Source of the DNA: Salinibacterium sp. PAMC 21357
GTDB lineage: Bacteria; Actinomycetota; Actinomycetes; Actinomycetales; Microbacteriaceae
Length of the DNA stretch: 64,000 nucleotides
Assembly: GCF_000247645.1 (NCBI RefSeq)
Contig: NZ_AHWA01000005.1
Coordinates: 372,001 to 436,000, forward strand
Direction of reading: 5' to 3'
Shown: one piece after another, positions 26,281-34,054 of the stretch
Layout of the letters: every line of letters starts with the position of its first letter
Numbering within the stretch: position 1 is the first letter of the stretch
Program-made: the position numbers and the translations under genes
The notes under the pieces: model-generated
Told to the model about the DNA's origin: nothing
Databases searched by the model: none
What the model saw: only the letters and a program-made list of their open reading frames with translations

Positions 26281-26420
26281 CCGTTCAGCGTCGCAGCCCG
26301 GTCATCCAATGGCAAGGCTGCTCCATTTTTCTTGGTGATTAACTCACTTGTCATGCCGGCGCGTTCTTTCGAATTTTCATTTCCTCCCTGACGCGAGCTC
26401 ACGAGGCTAAATTTGTCACC

Positions 26421-26879
26421 ATGAGTCAGGATGCGGAACTGTTGATTGGGTCAACTCTCGACGCCGGCTGGCTGCCCCAAGGAGGGCGAGCAGACGTCAT
26501 CCGTTCGAGTGTCGCCCCTAGCCCGGCGAGTTTGGTGAGGTTGCTTCTCCGTCGAGGAAGCTCAGTCTTCTGTGTGCCGCGAGACGGTTCAGAGAAACTG
26601 GATCTGCCCACCCAACGGGTGCCGCCATCCGATCCTGACGGCCGAGTAGCAGCGCAGCATCTCGTGCAGTTTGTGCTCGGTGCCCCGACCGAACCGAAGC
26701 CGATCGGGTTCGTTCGCAACGTTGTTACCACCGCGGCGAAAGGCTACGAGTGGCCGACCCCTCATGCTCACTTCACGCTATGGGCAGCGGATGGTAGTCC
26801 GGTAATACCCGGAACGTGGGTAGATATTGGCACCCGCTCAGAGCTCTCAGACCGACACTGGTTTCCGCTTTTAGAGTGA
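26421..26879 (+). CDS. NUDIX-like protein lacking a canonical Nudix box
   Basis: A 152-residue soluble protein. The stretch KLDLPTQRVPPSDPDGRVAA followed by HLVQFVLG resembles the region around a degenerate Nudix motif, and the C-terminal TPHAHFTLWAADG / GTWVDIG would fit the second half of that fold. The GX5EX7REUXEEXGU residues are absent, so classical pyrophosphohydrolase activity is unlikely. The family assignment is tentative. The start is of the leaderless type: TAAATT at 26408-26413, then 7 bases, then ATG. Its end overlaps the convergent hydrolase gene by nine bases. Confidence 0.55.
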   Translation: MSQDAELLIGSTLDAGWLPQGGRADVIRSSVAPSPASLVRLLLRRGSSVFCVPRDGSEKLDLPTQRVPPSDPDGRVAAQHLVQFVLGAPTEPKPIGFVRNVVTTAAKGYEWPTPHAHFTLWAADGSPVIPGTWVDIGTRSELSDRHWFPLLE

Positions 26880-27641
26880 CAGCGCATTCTGGCGCGCGTG
26901 AAACTCTCGCGCCTGCGCGGTGAGCCAGCCGAAGAGTAGCGTGCGGTCGCGTTCGCTCGACTTGTCGTCTTCGGGATGCCACTGCACGGCAATCAGGGGA
27001 GAGCTCGGGTCGGTGCTTTCCACCGCTTCAACCACGCCGTCGGCGGCGCGACCGGTGGCGGTGAGACCGGCGCCCACGACATCCACCGCCTGGTGATGGC
27101 CGGAGCGGATTGTCATCGTGCCGTCGCCATAGAGCTCGGAAAGCTGCGAAGTGGGTGCGAGCGTGACGTCGTGGTCGACCATCGCATCGACGCCCTTACC
27201 GCTGTGCACGACGGTGCTCGGCTCGAGGTGCTGGATGAGGGTGCCCCCACGCGCAACGTTCACGATGTGCATCCCGCGGCAGATCGCGAGCAGCGGCAGG
27301 CGACGTTCGGTGGCCTGGTTCACAAGTTCGATGTCGACGCGGTCTGTGGTGCGATCGATGTTGTAGAGCTTCGGATGCCGCTCGGCTGCACCATACTCGT
27401 CGGGGTCAACATCGCCACCGCCGAGCAGCACGACGCCGTCTGCCTGGCTGAGCGCAGCATCCACGTCAGCAGCGGTGAACCCGTCGACGCTAATGACCCG
27501 GGCACCAGTAGCTTCGATGGCCGATTTCATGGAGGCTTCGAGCCCATGAATGAGCGCCGTGAGCTCGGGCTTCTCCTGGTCGCCGCCGGCCGAGGCCCTC
27601 GACAACACGACGGTGGGAACGTACTCAGGGGTGGTCGTCAT
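26871..27641 (-). CDS. Gamma-glutamyl-gamma-aminobutyrate hydrolase family protein (class I GATase, PuuD-like)
   Basis: A 256-residue peptidase C26/class I glutamine amidotransferase domain. The nucleophile cysteine is in LLAICRGMHIVNVARGG (about residue 120), the catalytic His in AVQWHPEDDKS near residue 225, and VVLLGGGDVDPDEYG precedes them, as in PuuD. Enzymes of the family release GABA or other amines from gamma-glutamyl conjugates. AAGAGGA lies upstream of the ATG. No putrescine-pathway genes are adjacent, so the true substrate is open. Confidence 0.88.
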   Translation of the reverse strand: MTTTPEYVPTVVLSRASAGGDQEKPELTALIHGLEASMKSAIEATGARVISVDGFTAADVDAALSQADGVVLLGGGDVDPDEYGAAERHPKLYNIDRTTDRVDIELVNQATERRLPLLAICRGMHIVNVARGGTLIQHLEPSTVVHSGKGVDAMVDHDVTLAPTSQLSELYGDGTMTIRSGHHQAVDVVGAGLTATGRAADGVVEAVESTDPSSPLIAVQWHPEDDKSSERDRTLLFGWLTAQAREFHARQNALSL

Positions 27642-27765
27642 GGGCGGAATCCTCTTGCCAGCATTCGGTCGCTCAGACCGCTGAGATCAGCCTAATTGAG
27701 GTGAGCGCGCGCGGAGAGCAACGCGACCGCAGCGCCGGATGCTACGAGCCGCCGACGGAATTAAC

Positions 27766-27873
27766 GACGGCAATATTACCGTCGAACTCCTTGACGGTAA
27801 TATTGCCGTCAGATGTGTTGACGGCAATAAGACCGTCGGATACGCTGAAGGCAATAAGACCGTCGAAGGGGGC
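27766..27873. promoter_or_regulatory. Four tandem 27-bp operator repeats before hipBA
   Basis: Four direct repeats spaced exactly 27 bases apart begin at 27766, 27793, 27820 and 27847. Each starts with an 18-bp imperfect palindrome: GACGGCAATATTACCGTC, GACGGTAATATTGCCGTC, GACGGCAATAAGACCGTC and GAAGGCAATAAGACCGTC. The last ends 14 bases before the hipB ATG. The half-site GACGGyAATA is invariant in the first three. HipB-type antitoxins bind multiple palindromes in their own promoter, so these are very likely the autoregulatory operators. Confidence 0.85.
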
Positions 27874-27878
27874 TAGTC

Positions 27879-28148
27879 ATGGGAGCGCGAGGAGAAGTGA
27901 AGAGTGCGGAGGCGCTCGGCCGGATGCTGCAACAGGGCCGATTCGTCAGCGGTCTCTCTCAGCGCGAACTCGCCGAGCGACTTGACGCCGATCAGAAGTA
28001 CATTTGGGCTTTGGAATCAGGAAAGAAACAGATCGTGCTCGAACGCATTTTCGAGATCATGAGGGAGACGGGCATCCGGATGTATCTGGAAGTCGACGAG
28101 CCGCAGGCGGGATCAGCGGAGAACACGGGGGATGCCAGCAATGGCTGA
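27879..28148 (+). CDS. hipB: HipB-like antitoxin (Xre-type HTH)
   Basis: An 89-residue protein with a lambda-repressor-type helix-turn-helix (ALGRMLQQGRFVSGLSQREL, then AERLDADQKYIWALESGKKQ, about residues 10-50). The short C-terminal tail ends in GSAENTGDASNG. It should bind and neutralise HipA and repress the operon through the four 27-bp repeats just upstream. Its last eight bases overlap the start of hipA. No ribosome-binding site stands out: GGGGGCTAGTC precedes the ATG. Confidence 0.88.
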   Translation: MGARGEVKSAEALGRMLQQGRFVSGLSQRELAERLDADQKYIWALESGKKQIVLERIFEIMRETGIRMYLEVDEPQAGSAENTGDASNG

Positions 28149-29379
28149 CCTCCGCGTCGAGCTCTACGGTGAACTGGTCGGACATCTCGTAGGCGGTGAC
28201 CGCCGCACTTTCGACTTCATCGCGACCCCAGAGGCCATCGCCGCGTGGGGGCTGGGGAGCACGATTCTTTCAGAGTCGGTGCCGCTCGACCTCGTCGCGA
28301 ACCGCAGCCGCGCAGGGCGCCGCCGCAATTTCTTCGCCGAGATACTTCCTGAGGGGCGAGCTCTGGAGAACTTGGCCGCGGAGATCAGGGTCTCTGCCGA
28401 TGACGTGATTCCACTCCTTGCCAGATTCGGGCGTGATGTTGCCGGCGCGATACAGATTTACGACCCGGAGGCTCCGGGGGAGCCCCGCACGCCCGCCCGT
28501 GCGGCGGTTAGCTCCGCCGAAATTGGCCGGATGCTCACCAATACCCAAGCGGCGCCGCTCGGAAATCGACCCCAATCGGGCCGAACATCGCTGGCTGGCG
28601 TGCAAGACAAGATCGTTCTCGCGCGCGAAGATGGCCAATGGTTTCAAGTGGTGGAGGGCTATCCCTCCACCCACATCGTGAAGCCACCGTCATCCCGCTA
28701 CCCCACCATCACGTTCGACGAGGAGTACGGCTATCGTGCAGCGAAGGCCGCAGGCCTGACGTCGCTGGAGGCGAAGATCGAAAACTTCGACGGCATCCAA
28801 GGTCTCGTGATTGAGCGCTACGACCGCTCCCCGGACGCGCCGCAGGGGCGCATCCACCAAGAAGATATGAACCAGGCGCTCGGCGCGTCGAGGAACGAGA
28901 AGTACCAAGAATTCGGCGGCAAAGTAACGCTCAAACGAATATCGGATGTTCTAGGTCGCGACGGCGATCGGGAGTCTGTTGAGCAACTACTGAGACTTCT
29001 CACGGTCTCACAAGCAGTCGGAAACCTCGATATGCACGGCAAGAACATCAGCATGCTCCACCTGCACGACGGAACCACGAGAATCACTCCGGCCTACGAT
29101 GTGGTGCCGCAAACCCACCTCGACAGTGACGGCAAGATGGCGTTGGCGGTGAGCCGAAAGTATGCGCATAGCGCCATCACTATCGACGACCTCGTCGCGG
29201 AAGCTGAGACGTGGAAAGTGCGTTCGGCTCGCGCGATCATCTCATCAACACTCGACAGCGTCGACGTCTTTCTTCGCGCAGAGGCGCCCGTTGCACAGGC
29301 CTACCCGGGACTCCACGATGATATTTCGCGGTTTACCCGGAATCTGCTTGACGGTAGGCAGACCGGTTACGTGTCCTAA
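28141..29379 (+). CDS. hipA: HipA-family serine/threonine kinase toxin
   Basis: A 412-residue HipA kinase. The N-terminal subdomain (MADLRVELYGELVGHL) and the catalytic core are complete: TSLAGVQDKI (Ser150, equivalent to the autophosphorylated P-loop serine), HIVKPP (ATP-binding Lys181), GNLDMHGKN (catalytic Asp297, Asn302) and ITPAYDVV (metal-binding Asp320). The spacing Asp297/Asn302/Asp320 matches Asp309/Asn314/Asp332 of E. coli HipA, so the kinase looks active. In E. coli HipA phosphorylates glutamyl-tRNA synthetase and causes growth arrest; the target here is unknown. It overlaps hipB by eight bases; an ATG three codons upstream is also possible. Confidence 0.93.
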   Translation: MADLRVELYGELVGHLVGGDRRTFDFIATPEAIAAWGLGSTILSESVPLDLVANRSRAGRRRNFFAEILPEGRALENLAAEIRVSADDVIPLLARFGRDVAGAIQIYDPEAPGEPRTPARAAVSSAEIGRMLTNTQAAPLGNRPQSGRTSLAGVQDKIVLAREDGQWFQVVEGYPSTHIVKPPSSRYPTITFDEEYGYRAAKAAGLTSLEAKIENFDGIQGLVIERYDRSPDAPQGRIHQEDMNQALGASRNEKYQEFGGKVTLKRISDVLGRDGDRESVEQLLRLLTVSQAVGNLDMHGKNISMLHLHDGTTRITPAYDVVPQTHLDSDGKMALAVSRKYAHSAITIDDLVAEAETWKVRSARAIISSTLDSVDVFLRAEAPVAQAYPGLHDDISRFTRNLLDGRQTGYVS

Positions 29380-29465
29380 GACATCGAGTTGCAATGGCGG
29401 TGAGTAGCCGCGTTGCTCGCCGCGCTCGATCATCAGAGGCTGCGCCGTACGTGAAATGATCTAGG

Positions 29466-29478
29466 CTCAATTATTGAG
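29466..29478. promoter_or_regulatory. Small palindrome before the 100-residue gene
   Basis: CTCAATTATTGAG is a perfect 5-base-arm palindrome about 28 bases upstream of the ATG at 29506. It could be a regulator site or part of the promoter. No factor can be assigned. Confidence 0.35.
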
Positions 29479-29505
29479 TTTCATTGACGAGGCAAGGAGC
29501 GCAGC

Positions 29506-29808
29506 ATGTCGGAGCACGATCGCGCGGCCGATCACCTTGAGGTGCGCATCGAAAAGCGCCTAGGTCATCCGGTGCGTCATGCGGCACGGTTCGCGGCCGA
29601 ACTCGTCGGAAGTGTGCTGATGGGTGACACCAGCCCGAGAGGGCCAGGTGCCGACCTCGTCGTGGTGCGCCGCGCGACCGGTGTAGAGATTATCCGCACC
29701 CCTGTTGACTCGGTGGAAGAGGCCGATCAGTTGCTCCGCGTAGTGCGCCGCGATCTCGACGAGAAGTCGGTTCTCGAATTCACTGCCGAATGGCACGAGC
29801 CTTCGTAG
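29506..29808 (+). CDS. Unknown 100-residue protein, paralogue of the gene at 35899
   Basis: A soluble 100-residue protein, about half identical to the product of 35899-36201. Shared blocks are HDRA.D.LE.R.E.R, RFAA..VG, GP.ADLVV.RR.TG.E, QLLR.VR.DL and an EF..EWH end. AAGGAGCGCAGC precedes the ATG. The pattern (amphipathic helix, hydrophobic helix with VG..L.GD, strand pair, C-terminal helix) suggests a small alpha/beta fold. No known family comes to mind. It lies at the left edge of a segment that is partly duplicated 6 kb downstream. Confidence 0.75.
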   Translation: MSEHDRAADHLEVRIEKRLGHPVRHAARFAAELVGSVLMGDTSPRGPGADLVVVRRATGVEIIRTPVDSVEEADQLLRVVRRDLDEKSVLEFTAEWHEPS

Positions 29809-29822
29809 GCCCCTGTTTTGGG

Positions 29823-29872
29823 TGTATCAAGTTATTGATACAGCAGGCACTCTGTATCAATACACCGATACA
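29823..29872 (+). promoter_or_regulatory. Double operator for a YtrA-type GntR regulator
   Basis: TGTATCAAGTTATTGATACA (29823-29842; 8-base arms) and TGTATCAATACACCGATACA (29853-29872; 6-base arms TGTATC/GATACA) lie 30 bases apart, about three helical turns. They end 9 bases before the ATG at 29882, overlapping the ribosome-binding site GGGGGAA. Their form fits the palindromes bound by YtrA-subfamily GntR repressors, and such a regulator is encoded at 30607. Confidence 0.75.
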
Positions 29873-29881
29873 GGGGGAACG

Positions 29882-30610
29882 ATGACGTTAGACAACGGCT
29901 TAGTGGTTATTTTCGCGGTGCTCGCGATCGCGATGATCATCGTGTTCGTGCGGCTCGCCAAGGCGCCGAATCCGCTTCACGTCATAACTGAGGAGGCTCG
30001 GCCACAAGTGCGACCCCCATCCACGGTGACCGTCGCCAGCCTCGAAGCGCGCCGCTGGTGGAGCTTTGCGCAACCCCGCACAATCGCCGCGATGGCGGCG
30101 CTCGCGGTGGCCACGCTCGTCGTGCAAACCGCCGTGGTGCTCGTCTCACTCCTCGACCAAGGCGCGTTCGGAGATGATCAATCGACCGCGCAGCTTGCTG
30201 CGGCCGTCGCTGCTGCGATTGTCGTTGTCACCGCAGTCAGCTTCTTCTTGCTTCGCAGGTTCGCACACCGCGCCGCACCGCCAGAGCGCGAGCAGTTGGC
30301 GCTCGACATTGCTGTGCGCAGCGTCTCTGCCCGCATCGTCACCTCCGTCACGAGCGCTCTACTCTTTGCCCTTCTCGCCAACGCCGTCGCGATGCTGGGC
30401 AATCGTGTTTCGGTTTACCACGCGGTGCGAGCGGGTCAAAACTCTATGGGCGCTGTGGCGTTCACAGTGGACACCATCGCCGGCATCCTCACCGCTGTGC
30501 TGGTAATCGGAGCGATCGTCGAACTCATTATCAGCATCGTGCTCGCGACTTCCTTGATCGGTCACAAGATCCGGCAACGTCGTACACCTGCAGAGCAGTC
30601 GGCGGCATGA
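29882..30610 (+). CDS. Polytopic membrane protein coupled to a YtrA-type regulator
   Basis: A 242-residue protein with five or so hydrophobic segments: an N-terminal one (VVIFAVLAIAMIIVFVRLA), then pairs around residues 60-115 and 150-220. The ATG at 29882 is chosen for its GGGGGAA site; an earlier in-frame start at 29822 would run through the operators. The stop overlaps the regulator start (ATGA). YtrA-type regulators usually control membrane-protein or ABC-transporter genes linked to envelope stress. No ATPase is present here, so this is a reduced form of such an operon. Function unknown. Confidence 0.75.
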   Translation: MTLDNGLVVIFAVLAIAMIIVFVRLAKAPNPLHVITEEARPQVRPPSTVTVASLEARRWWSFAQPRTIAAMAALAVATLVVQTAVVLVSLLDQGAFGDDQSTAQLAAAVAAAIVVVTAVSFFLLRRFAHRAAPPEREQLALDIAVRSVSARIVTSVTSALLFALLANAVAMLGNRVSVYHAVRAGQNSMGAVAFTVDTIAGILTAVLVIGAIVELIISIVLATSLIGHKIRQRRTPAEQSAA

Positions 30611-30990
30611 TCACCGTCGATCAGTCGCTGGCGATCCCGGCCTTCGAGCAGATCCGCGGTCAGCTTGCCCATGCCATCCGCGCGGGCGAATTGGATGCCG
30701 GAGCCAGGCTCCCTTCAATTCGCCAGCTTGCCGGCGACCTGCGTGTCGCACCGGGAACCGTCGCTCGCGCGTTCACCGAGTTGGAGGCCGCCGGGCTCAT
30801 CCGCAGCGATCGCCGCGGCGCTCGCGTGGAAGAGACGACGGTTGCGGGTGACGATCTGCGCACCGCTGCGGCAGCGTTTATCCGTTGCGCGCGCGAGGCT
30901 TCTATTCCGCTGGAGGATGCCCTTAGCCTGGTTCGCGCTGACTGGGAGTCGGCAGCCTGTGAGGGGGAACCTGGCAAGCAAGCTCGATAG
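30607..30990 (+). CDS. GntR-family regulator, YtrA subfamily
   Basis: A 127-residue regulator with a GntR winged helix: IPAFEQIRGQLAHAIRAGEL, then GARLPSIRQLAGDLRVAPGT, then VARAFTELEAAGLIRSDRRG. A C-terminal extension of only about 45 residues marks the YtrA subfamily, which lacks a large effector domain. It probably represses its own operon by binding the two TGTATC...GATACA palindromes upstream of the coupled membrane-protein gene. Confidence 0.9.
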   Translation: MITVDQSLAIPAFEQIRGQLAHAIRAGELDAGARLPSIRQLAGDLRVAPGTVARAFTELEAAGLIRSDRRGARVEETTVAGDDLRTAAAAFIRCAREASIPLEDALSLVRADWESAACEGEPGKQAR

Positions 30991-31026
30991 ACTTGCCTGA
31001 GAAAACTTCAGTCTGATAGGGGCGTC

Positions 31027-32043
31027 ATGGCAGTGGAACCGGTAGCGGCACAATCAGCGACAGAAGCACCGGCAGCACAGCCGATCGCAGTGATCGCCGG
31101 AGCCAGCGGTTTCGTCGGGCCAGCAATCGCCAACGCCTTCCGCGAAGACGGTTACGACGTGCGGTTTATCGGTCGTAGCGCCGCTGTCACCTGGGACGAT
31201 CCTGCCGCTATTGCCCTCCTCATTGACGGCTCAGCAATCGTCATCAACCTCGCGGGCAAGTCCGTGAACTGCCGCTACAACGTCAAGAACCGTAACGAGA
31301 TTTTGCGCTCGCGAGTGGAGACGACTCGGGCACTGCGAGAGGCGATCGCCGCGGCATCCGCCCCGCCCGCCATCTGGATGAACGCCTCAACGGCCACGAT
31401 CTACCGCCACTCAACCGACCGCCCCAACAGCGACGACAATGGCGAACTCGGCAAAGGTTTCTCGGTGGATGTTGCCCGCAACTGGGAGAACGAATTCTTC
31501 GAGAGCGACCTGCCGCAGACCCGCCGCGTTGCTCTCCGCATGGCGATCGTGCTGGGTGATGGCCCGGCCACAAACCTCCTTCTGCGGCTTGCACGCATCG
31601 GTCTCGGCGGCCCCCAAATCGACGGCTGGTGGTTCGGCCACAGCCGTTACCGTGGCATCGGCCCCACGCCAACCGGCGGCGGTCGCGCCGAAGGTCACAA
31701 GACGGGCGGGCGCCAAAAGTTCAGCTGGGTTCACCTCGACGACGTGGTGCGCGCGATCCGCTTCGTGCGCGACACCGACACGATCACCGGGCCCATAAAC
31801 GTCGCGAGCCCCAACCCCTCAGACAACCGCACCCTCATGAGCATCCTCCGTCGCGCTGCCGGTATGCCTTTCGGATTGCCTGCCTGGCGTTGGATGCTCG
31901 AGCCAGCCATGTGGGTGCTGAGAACCGAACCCGAACTCATCCTCAAAAGCCGCTGGGTTGTGCCAGGCACGCTCACCCAGGCGGGCTTCACGTTCGAGCA
32001 TCCTGACCTCGCGGATGCGATCAAGGACATAACCGAGCGTTGA
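31027..32043 (+). CDS. TIGR01777/DUF1731-type NAD-dependent epimerase
   Basis: A 338-residue SDR-like protein. The Rossmann motif AVIAGASGFVGPAIANAF lies near residues 21-38. Characteristic blocks follow: NLAGKSVNCRYN, NEILRSRVETTRALREAI, WMNASTATIYRHS and WVHLDDVVRAI. The C-terminal DUF1731 domain (NVASPNPSDNRTLMSIL ... AGMPFGLPAWRWML) ends the protein. The YfcH/SulA-like family has no settled function. AGGGG lies close to the ATG. Its last 247 bases are duplicated at 36242-36488. Confidence 0.88.
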   Translation: MAVEPVAAQSATEAPAAQPIAVIAGASGFVGPAIANAFREDGYDVRFIGRSAAVTWDDPAAIALLIDGSAIVINLAGKSVNCRYNVKNRNEILRSRVETTRALREAIAAASAPPAIWMNASTATIYRHSTDRPNSDDNGELGKGFSVDVARNWENEFFESDLPQTRRVALRMAIVLGDGPATNLLLRLARIGLGGPQIDGWWFGHSRYRGIGPTPTGGGRAEGHKTGGRQKFSWVHLDDVVRAIRFVRDTDTITGPINVASPNPSDNRTLMSILRRAAGMPFGLPAWRWMLEPAMWVLRTEPELILKSRWVVPGTLTQAGFTFEHPDLADAIKDITER

Positions 32044-32299
32044 AATTTAGCTCCAACAGCCCATGGAGACCTGAACGCGCGCTGAGACTAGTGCCGGATT
32101 TTCGAGAGGATTGACCCGCTCGGAGGGAATCTCAGAAAGATCAGTGTGGCAAGCCATTGGTGGAAATGAAGCTGAACGAACTTAGCCACGTTTCAGTTAT
32201 CGCCGCCGGTGCTTTTGCGGTGCGCGGAGCACTAATTGAGAGCCTTCCGCGGGGCATCGCGACCAAGCGTTGTTGCGTGCATAGCGATAGGGTGCGGAT

Positions 32300-32821
32300 G
32301 TGGAATACCTGTCGACTGAACTCATGCGAACGCTGGAAGAGATCAGCGCCCGCTTGGCAGCCTTGGAGTCAGCTATCGCGGTTCGCGACGCGAATGAGAC
32401 TACTCGCCGGGAGTCCTCGCTCTGGGCTATTGAAGAGCTTCGCGCGCAGGCTTCAGCCAGCGGAGCCGTCATCTACGCTGGCGTTGTGCCTAGTAGCAGC
32501 GGGGGACAAATTGAATGGCAATATGGTCTGCCCATCGACATCATTGTCGCTCGCTCGTGGCCCGAACGTGCTGGCGCCCTTTCAGCTCTGGCGCATCCCA
32601 TTCGCCTTCGCATTCTGCAGCTAATTTTCGAAGGCACCGACCGCATCGTTGACATGGCTGGCCTGAACGATACCGGTACGACTGGTCAGATATACCACCA
32701 CGTAAAGCTGCTGGCTGATGCTGGATGGGTCGTCCCAGCCGGTCGTGGCCGCCTAGCGATACCTAGCGCTCGTGTTGTACCTCTGATGGCACTCTTTGCG
32801 ATCGTTGATTCTCCGGAGTGA
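32300..32821 (+). CDS. ArsR-type winged-helix regulator with a long N-terminal region
   Basis: A 173-residue protein. Residues 1-45 form a predicted coiled coil (LMRTLEEISARLAALESAIA). Residues 95-165 carry an ArsR-like winged helix (LSALAHPIRLRILQLIFEG, then TGTTGQIYHHVKLLADAGWV). The start is GTG with TAGGGT 6 bases upstream, the leaderless pattern. No metal-binding cysteines are seen, so it is not a classical metal sensor. It lies just upstream of, and in the same direction as, the secreted-peptide operon at 32981-35921 and is its most likely regulator. Confidence 0.8.
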   Translation: MEYLSTELMRTLEEISARLAALESAIAVRDANETTRRESSLWAIEELRAQASASGAVIYAGVVPSSSGGQIEWQYGLPIDIIVARSWPERAGALSALAHPIRLRILQLIFEGTDRIVDMAGLNDTGTTGQIYHHVKLLADAGWVVPAGRGRLAIPSARVVPLMALFAIVDSPE

Positions 32822-32884
32822 CATTTACTCTTGTAATTTCGCCTACAAGCGCACATAATTTATGAATTACTCAGAAAAGTAGAG

Positions 32885-32898
32885 TTATTCCGTAATAA
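32885..32898. promoter_or_regulatory. Candidate operator before the secreted-peptide operon
   Basis: TTATTCCGTAATAA is a palindrome with 5-base arms in an AT-rich stretch 82 bases upstream of the small secreted protein. Its place between the ArsR-type gene and the operon makes it a possible site for that regulator. Confidence 0.4.
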
Positions 32899-32980
32899 TG
32901 CGGGCCAAGTAGAGACCGAATCTGTGGTCATGGGTATCCCTCTCGGATGCTCCGCAGCGTCGGCGCAGAGAGGGAGCAAG

Positions 32981-33331
32981 ATGAGTACAGTGACGAAAGC
33001 ACTAATTGGACTAGTCGGTAGTACCGCGATCGTGGCGACAGGAATTGTTGTCTCAACGAGTCCCCCGACAATCGCGAACGCCAATACGGCAGCGGTATCG
33101 GTGGTTGCGTCCGCTGCCGTGGTCGGGAGCGAGTCCGACGACATTAAACAGCCGAACGTTCCTGTTGCGGTGGCGACTGCACTGGCCCGAGGCTTCACGG
33201 CCGCAAAAGCACCGCAAGCGGTCAGCCAAGCTGCCCGCCAAGGATCTTTTCTGCAAGGGCTGGGGTTCTTGGCGTCGGCACCCACTAACGCCGACGCCGC
33301 CGCTATCCAAAACGCATACTTCGACCGCTAA
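32981..33331 (+). CDS. Small secreted protein, possible peptide precursor
   Basis: A 116-residue protein with an N-terminal signal peptide or anchor (TKALIGLVGSTAIVATGIVV, about 5-24, with a possible cut near IANANTA). The mature part is Ala/Val-rich: a hydrophobic run AVSVVASAAVVG, then VPVAVATALARGFTAAKAPQ and the C-terminal GSFLQGLGFLASAPTNADA. The ATG at 32981 is preceded by AGAGGGAG. It heads an operon with DUF5819, HTTM and serine-hydrolase genes. By comparison with SdpC in Bacillus it could be the secreted effector that its neighbours process or export. There are no cysteines after the signal sequence, unlike SdpC. Confidence 0.6.
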   Translation: MSTVTKALIGLVGSTAIVATGIVVSTSPPTIANANTAAVSVVASAAVVGSESDDIKQPNVPVAVATALARGFTAAKAPQAVSQAARQGSFLQGLGFLASAPTNADAAAIQNAYFDR

Positions 33332-33391
33332 GAAGTGGATCTCTGTGTGGGTAGCTGTTTCGGCGGTTCCAGCATCTGCGCGAGGAATTAG

Positions 33392-34054
33392 ATGATTTGG
33401 TCACGCTATTCCTCGTTCATGAGGGTGGTACTCAGCGCGCTTGGGTTGACGTTCGTCTCGGCATTCCTCGGATCAGCTCTGGTTATGGCGGGCCCGACGA
33501 CACCATTGACGTTCCCGGCGCTAGGCGTCGTGGCGTCGGTTATGCAGCCCCATTTCATTCAGAACTGGAGTCTCTTTGCTCCTGACCCGATCAGTGAAGA
33601 ACGTGGAATCGCCGCCCGCTATCGCTGTGAAAGTGGCGATGTAACCGAATACGTCGACGTGACGACCCGTGTCATTCAGGAAGTGCAGAGGGATCGATTT
33701 TTTCCAAGTAGAGAGTCGCGCATCATTAGTAATGGAATTCTTGAACGCTTCGCGGAAGATCCCATGCTGCGGGCGCTTCGTGATTCCACTGATCACACTG
33801 TCCTGAACTCCCCTGCCGCTATCGAGATTATTGTGGCGGAGGAATCGGGCCGAGATGCTGCAGAACTGATGCTCGCCCGATACGCGATTGCGATCAGTGA
33901 TGAGGGTACCTGTGATGCTGCAAATGGCATGCCTGCTGTCGGCGCGGTTCAGCTCCGCTACGTCTTTCACGCGTTCCCCGGGTGGTCACAGCGACACGAC
34001 CTTCGCTCCCAAGGCGATGTCACATTCACAGACTCTGGCTGGATTAGCCCGTGA
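33392..34054 (+). CDS. DUF5819 family membrane-anchored protein (SdpA-like position)
   Basis: A 220-residue protein with an N-terminal membrane anchor (SALGLTFVSAFLGSALVMA, about 14-32) and an extracytoplasmic domain. The domain begins with the block HFIQNWSLFAPDPISEERGI, typical of DUF5819; a W..FAP.P block also occurs in SdpA. The rest is a soluble alpha/beta domain with two cysteines (RYRCESG and GTCDAAN). GAGGA lies 6 bases before the ATG. Its stop overlaps the HTTM gene by four bases (GTGA). The pairing with an HTTM gene supports a joint role in peptide maturation. Confidence 0.75.
   Translation: MIWSRYSSFMRVVLSALGLTFVSAFLGSALVMAGPTTPLTFPALGVVASVMQPHFIQNWSLFAPDPISEERGIAARYRCESGDVTEYVDVTTRVIQEVQRDRFFPSRESRIISNGILERFAEDPMLRALRDSTDHTVLNSPAAIEIIVAEESGRDAAELMLARYAIAISDEGTCDAANGMPAVGAVQLRYVFHAFPGWSQRHDLRSQGDVTFTDSGWISP

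Noticed and set aside
27766-27873. Possible CRISPR array.
   Set aside because: Only 27-base units in direct contact; the part between palindromes is 9 bases, too short for spacers, and no cas genes are present.
27701-27985. A frame that translates the four 27-bp repeats as a 9-residue repeat peptide.
   Set aside because: The 27-base period is divisible by three, so the frame stays open by chance; the repeats are palindromic operators and the frame overlaps hipB.
32157-32624. A 155-codon frame overlapping the ArsR-type gene.
   Set aside because: Different frame from the clear winged-helix protein; no ribosome-binding site and no recognisable content.
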